From Coriobacteriales bacterium (GTDB lineage: Bacteria > Actinomycetota > Coriobacteriia > Coriobacteriales > UBA8131), in contig JAIRQA010000073.1 of assembly GCA_031256715.1 (NCBI GenBank), positions 1 through 42,952 on the forward strand: a stretch of DNA of 42,952 nt, given 5' to 3'. The notes below the pieces were generated by a model. The model saw only the letters and a program-made list of their open reading frames with translations, was not told the origin of the DNA and did not search any database. Shown in pieces: positions 39,785-42,952 of the stretch (the stretch's first letter is position 1; each line of letters begins with the position of its first letter). A program made the position numbers and the translations under genes.

Positions 39785-39923
39785 AGTTCGTCATCCTCCT
39801 TGTTTAATGCCAAAAAAGTAAAGTCTTAAATTTATGTCGAGAAAAGCATAGCGCAATCCGTGGCACTATTCGTTATCAGATTGGCAACCGTCCATACACG
39901 CTTAGACGTTTGGGGCTATAGGC

Positions 39924-40040
39924 CATAAAGTGTTGGCTGACATACCTGCCACTGTACCAAATCACGAAGTGCCGGCTGACATACTTGCCACTTTGCTAAA
40001 TCACAAAGTGCCGGCTGACATACCTGCCACTGTGCCAGAT
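39924..40040. repeat. Three 39-bp tandem copies of the flavoprotein gene's 3' end
   Basis: Units start at 39924, 39963 and 40002. The third is the last 13 codons of the flavoprotein gene. The other two follow the stop codon and keep frame. The downstream copies still encode VA(G/S)MSA, and the middle one retains the in-frame TGA. Confidence 0.95.
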
Positions 40041-41254
40041 GCCCATGCCCAATGCAGATTATAACCACCGCATGGACCATCTATGTCTAGGCACTCTCCA
40101 CAAGCAAAAAGACCTGGATAGTCTTGTGATTGCAGGGTGGCTGAGTTAAAGCGTTGCGTTAAGTAACCGCCACGTGTCACCTGTGCTTGCGCAAATGTTG
40201 GCAAACCGGTTATAGGTAGACGAAAATTGGTAAGCGCCATAGAAATCTGCTGTAGGCATTGCTTAGAAATGTAGTCATCTGGGTTCAGACCGGCATAGGC
40301 TAACACAGATGCAATAAGACGAGTGTGCAACATGCCTGTTAAGAATTCTTGCATTGTAGCATCTGACAGATAACGGAAACGCTTTTGTAGCAGTTCATTA
40401 AGTTCATCATAAGTAAGCTCAGGCATCAAGTTTATGCATAACATCATACCTGTCTGTGCATAACGACTGACATTAAAGATTGCGATGCCAGATAAAGAAT
40501 CTTTGCGAAAGTGCAGTTCTCCTACCTCACTGAATACCTCATTATTTGCCTTGCTATTTGCCTTGCTATTTGTCTCACTGCCGCCACGTATCAACAAGAT
40601 TTGCGCATCTGTGCGCACACCATCTAATCCGCGAATGGCTTGTGCTGGCACTTGAAGTGGGCCTAGTATCGGCTGCGCCGACATTATCTTTAGTCGTGAT
40701 AAGCCACTATAGGACTGAGCTTTGCAAGTAGCCAACACAATTTTGTTGGCATTTAAAGCGGTATTGCCAACCAAAGCGCTAAAGCCACCATTATTGCATG
40801 GGATTATGTCTGTAATTGCCGTCTTAAGCATCACAGTGATACCAAAACGTGTAATAGCATTGCGCAATACGTCTAAGACAGAGTTAGCCCACCGTGTTTT
40901 TGGGTATGCCCAACCTCGTAAATCGCATGTTGTTAGAAGACCAAGCTCATTAAAATATGCTATTATGCTAGCATAATCGTATTTGCTTAAGACATCTGCC
41001 ACAAAAGCGGGATTGTTATAGGCATCAGCCAAAGAGTGTGCTAAATAGTATTTTTCATCCTCGCAAACTCCTGCACAAATGGCACTGTTAATGGCACTAT
41101 TGCTAAGATTGCAGCGTCCATTACCAGTTGCAAGTATCTTTTGGCCTATACGGGAGCTTTTCTCGACAAGACAAACATTGCAACCACTGCGCGCCGCTGC
41201 GATAGCCGCCATTATGCCGCTAGCACCTGCTCCAACAACAACTACATCATACAT
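40001..41254 (-). CDS. HI0933-family NAD(P)/FAD-dependent oxidoreductase
   Basis: This 417-residue flavoprotein has an N-terminal FAD-binding motif (VVVGAGASGIMAAIAAA), the family marker ATGNGRCNLSN near 42-52 and the C-terminal GECLDIDGPCGGYNLHWAWASG. The physiological substrate of the family is not established. The conserved core is complete but the ribosome binding site is weak. The extreme 3' end is tandemly duplicated downstream. The copper-chaperone-like gene lies 88 bp upstream. Confidence 0.92.
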   Translation of the reverse strand: MYDVVVVGAGASGIMAAIAAARSGCNVCLVEKSSRIGQKILATGNGRCNLSNSAINSAICAGVCEDEKYYLAHSLADAYNNPAFVADVLSKYDYASIIAYFNELGLLTTCDLRGWAYPKTRWANSVLDVLRNAITRFGITVMLKTAITDIIPCNNGGFSALVGNTALNANKIVLATCKAQSYSGLSRLKIMSAQPILGPLQVPAQAIRGLDGVRTDAQILLIRGGSETNSKANSKANNEVFSEVGELHFRKDSLSGIAIFNVSRYAQTGMMLCINLMPELTYDELNELLQKRFRYLSDATMQEFLTGMLHTRLIASVLAYAGLNPDDYISKQCLQQISMALTNFRLPITGLPTFAQAQVTRGGYLTQRFNSATLQSQDYPGLFACGECLDIDGPCGGYNLHWAWASGTVAGMSAGTL

Positions 41255-41341
41255 TAAACTTAAAAGTAAAGGTCTCGCATGCCAATGGCAGCACTAGTTT
41301 TTATCTGTTTCGCTAGCCGCGGCAGTATCACGCATGTCGCT

Positions 41342-41551
41342 TTATAAGACTTCAAAACCTTCATCTGCAATAGCCGCTTTAATATCATCTAAAGAAGTTT
41401 CTTGGGCATCAAATGTAACAGTGGCACTGCCCCCTGCTAAGTCTACCTGAACATCAAACACTCCAGATATGCCATTAACTGCCTGGTTAACTGCCTGTAC
41501 ACAATGTTGGCAGCTCATGCCTTGAATATTAATTGTAGATGTTTCGCTCAT
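41342..41551 (-). CDS. Heavy-metal-associated domain protein (CopZ-like copper chaperone)
   Basis: This 69-residue protein is a single HMA fold with the metal site GMSCQHC (residues 11-17) and the typical DVQVDLAGGSATVTF core. Such proteins carry Cu(I) to a P-type ATPase or regulator. AAGG precedes the start. No copper ATPase is in the window. The gene is between the flavoprotein and the MerR regulator, with a 178-bp gap to merR, so a shared function is unproven. Confidence 0.93.
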   Translation of the reverse strand: MSETSTINIQGMSCQHCVQAVNQAVNGISGVFDVQVDLAGGSATVTFDAQETSLDDIKAAIADEGFEVL

Positions 41552-41621
41552 AAAATGACCTTCCTGTTTTTGTGGCTACAAAAAGCCAGATGAATAAATT
41601 TTTGTCGCCATAGATTATACC

Positions 41622-41760
41622 CTTTGCAAGCTACGGATAAGGACTTCCCTCGGGTGCTTATTTTAGGTCCTCCTCTCCACATCGCAACTTTGCAGTCTTT
41701 CTCAACTTTGCAGTCGGCAACTTTGCAGTCTATGGCAATAGATAAGGACTTCCCTCTATT
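41622..41760. repeat. Duplicated 3' end of the MerR gene plus 13-bp repeats
   Basis: A GATAAGGACTTCCCT block at the gene's 3' end (41741-41755) recurs at 41636-41650, offset by 105 bp, with flanking CTTTGCA sequence. Between them CAACTTTGCAGTC occurs three times (41685, 41703, 41718), the last touching the stop codon at 41730-41732. Confidence 0.85.
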
Positions 41761-42572
41761 GGAATCCTTTCCGTTACCTGAATCGAAATACGAATTAGAT
41801 AATTCTGCGGGTCAGGCTCTACAAGCTCGTTTAAGACATAGTCTTCATAAGCATTGCCTATAATATCAAGCCCATTGGCAAAGATATAGCGCAGCAATCG
41901 CTCATAGCCGTCACCCGTGCAAGAATAATCGCCACGAGTGTAGGCGGTAACATACCAACCGGCTGGTTTCTCGTCTGGAGAATTGGGTCGCGCAAAATAG
42001 TAATGGTCTGGCCAACGCCAGTCGCGTTTCTTTATGCGCTCTCCATTAAAAATCCCCCATGCTGCCCAATTAAGATTCATTTCCGGGTTCTTTTGACGAC
42101 AATACTCATAAAAAGCTATTAAGTTATCATAATCGCTTTTTCCTTTAGAATAATCGTTTCTAGGTCCAATGTAAATAGACTCAGCCTTATGGTAAGCGTA
42201 ATTTATTTCTTTCTCGTTAATGTCTATAGAATCTTCAATCATCTTGCGCAGTGTGTTTAGCACTGCTTTTTCGCGCTGCATCTCGTCTATGCGACCATCT
42301 AAATACTTAGAGAAATCCTTACACATTTCTAAGAACAGCTTGGGCTCTCTGTGGTCGATGATGCCTCTGATTTCATCTAGTTGCATGCCAAACATCTGAA
42401 GCGTACGAATAAGGTTAACGGTAGCAATCTTATCATGCGAATAATAGCGATAATTGTTTTCTGTGCGTGTTGTTGGCTTTATTAAGCCAATTTTGTCATA
42501 AAAAAGCAGTGTGTCACGTGTAGTTCGCGAAAAATACGCCAACTCGCTAATTGTTAAGAGATCATTTTTCAT
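41730..42572 (-). CDS. MerR-family transcriptional regulator with effector-binding domain
   Basis: This 280-residue protein has a MerR winged-helix region at about 1-75 (LTISELAYFSRTTRDTLLFYDKIGLIKP), a coiled dimerisation helix to about 125, and a C-terminal region resembling GyrI/BmrR-type small-molecule-binding domains (WYVTAYTRGDYS and onward). These proteins typically activate efflux or stress genes by untwisting a long promoter spacer. No target gene is adjacent on the same strand. ATG follows GGGA. The C-terminal codons are duplicated downstream. Confidence 0.88.
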   Translation of the reverse strand: MKNDLLTISELAYFSRTTRDTLLFYDKIGLIKPTTRTENNYRYYSHDKIATVNLIRTLQMFGMQLDEIRGIIDHREPKLFLEMCKDFSKYLDGRIDEMQREKAVLNTLRKMIEDSIDINEKEINYAYHKAESIYIGPRNDYSKGKSDYDNLIAFYEYCRQKNPEMNLNWAAWGIFNGERIKKRDWRWPDHYYFARPNSPDEKPAGWYVTAYTRGDYSCTGDGYERLLRYIFANGLDIIGNAYEDYVLNELVEPDPQNYLIRISIQVTERIPIEGSPYLLP

Positions 42573-42667
42573 CTATATCCCGTCCCTTACAAACTAATTT
42601 GGTGCCAACCAATGCGCACGAAATACCATAAATTGTTTTTATCCCACAAAGGTTCCTCATACACAAA

Positions 42668-42673
42668 AGTATA
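42668..42673 (-). promoter_or_regulatory. Possible -10 box for merR
   Basis: TATACT lies on the minus strand about 95 bp before merR. The -35 (TTTAAT, 17-nt spacing) is weak. A short ATG frame begins just after it and overlaps the merR start, which could be a leader peptide or chance. The remaining 42573-42907 shows no gene. Confidence 0.35.
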
Positions 42674-42907
42674 ACGCAAAATGCACCAAAATTAAAGACA
42701 TTATTTTGTTGAGAATTGCAAGCCACTCCCCCAGTGTTACTACTCACGGCTTAGCCAGCAATATGCCCATAACCCTAATCAAATCTTTGTGAAGTATCTT
42801 ATAACGATGGTTATTGTGCTATTCAAACCTAGTCATTTTATCTATGCTCAAATTCTAGAAACAATGCAAAATACCTGTATAACGCCAAAAAAAGATGTAA
42901 ATAACCC

Positions 42908-42949
42908 TTGCACTCTTAATCGTTATGTGTTATACTATACATAACGATT
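42908..42949 (+). promoter_or_regulatory. Outward-facing promoter overlapped by an 11-bp dyad operator
   Basis: TTGCAC (42908-42913), a 17-nt spacer and TATACT (42931-42936) form a good plus-strand promoter. AATCGTTATGT (42918-42928) and ACATAACGATT (42939-42949) form an 11-10-11 inverted repeat over the spacer, -10 box and start region, a classic repressor arrangement. The controlled gene lies beyond the right edge. A related ATAAC-GATG-GTTAT palindrome is near 42802. Confidence 0.7.
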
Positions 42950-42952
42950 TTA

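Noticed and set aside
39785-39923. yybP-ykoY manganese riboswitch upstream of the terC-family gene
   Set aside because: TerC-family genes often carry it, but I see none of its conserved loops here.
42562-42747. 61-codon frame overlapping the merR start
   Set aside because: No convincing start signal and no family; a shorter 32-codon version from an internal ATG is noted only as a possible leader.

Overview
The window reads as a chromosomal, housekeeping-rich segment of a Gram-positive anaerobe. Class Coriobacteriia (Actinomycetota) is my best guess. It rests on pyruvate:ferredoxin oxidoreductase, a zinc-type S14, a topoisomerase I ending in Gly/Lys-rich sequence without zinc fingers, a secreted subtilase with ricin-type lectin repeats, HypA/HypB and a TatA/TatC pair. 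The taxon is inferred from gene content, not proven. Nearly everything is on the minus strand; only a diacylglycerol-kinase-like gene is clearly on the plus strand.

Layout, left to right. 1-5.5 kb: a 67-bp tandem repeat, comF, rarA, murE, a strong candidate 6S RNA with its own promoter and terminator, and bioY. 5.6-15.7 kb: a pyruvate:ferredoxin oxidoreductase, a large secreted subtilase-lectin and topA. 15.9-18.7 kb: tatA-tatC-hypA-hypB, read as one operon (Tat export plus nickel insertion). 19.0-21.8 kb: tRNA-Phe, a PhnP-like metallo-beta-lactamase-fold hydrolase, map and adk. 22.2-37.2 kb: secY and a nearly continuous str-S10-spc ribosomal block (rpsL, rpsG, fusA, rpsJ, then rplC to rplO), without tuf and without the usual infA-rpmJ-rpsM-rpsK-rpsD-rpoA-rplQ tail after map. 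37.7-42.6 kb: the diacylglycerol-kinase-like gene, a TerC-family membrane protein, an HI0933-family flavoprotein, a small copper-chaperone-like protein and a MerR-family regulator. The right edge carries a promoter-operator facing out of the window.

No phage, insertion sequence, CRISPR array or defence cassette is visible. The unusual signal is in sequence structure. (1) Short tandem duplications repeatedly sit on or next to the stop codons of unrelated genes (rarA, hypB, the PhnP-like gene, adk, rpsQ, the HI0933 gene, merR and others). (2) Several core proteins (RarA, TopA, pyruvate:ferredoxin oxidoreductase, S17, TatA, the diacylglycerol-kinase-like protein) carry low-complexity insertions or extensions. 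(3) Two promoter regions have tandemly duplicated -10 elements. (4) A short motif, roughly TTATGTYGAGAA, recurs in intergenic spaces. (5) The ribosomal block has unusually long spacers, including a 366-bp gap between rpsJ and rplC. Together these suggest a genome prone to short tandem duplication. No new multi-gene system is apparent.

TTG start codons are common (rpsL, secY, map, tatA, topA, terC), each chosen from a Shine-Dalgarno sequence or family alignment. All motif, promoter and structure calls were made by eye.
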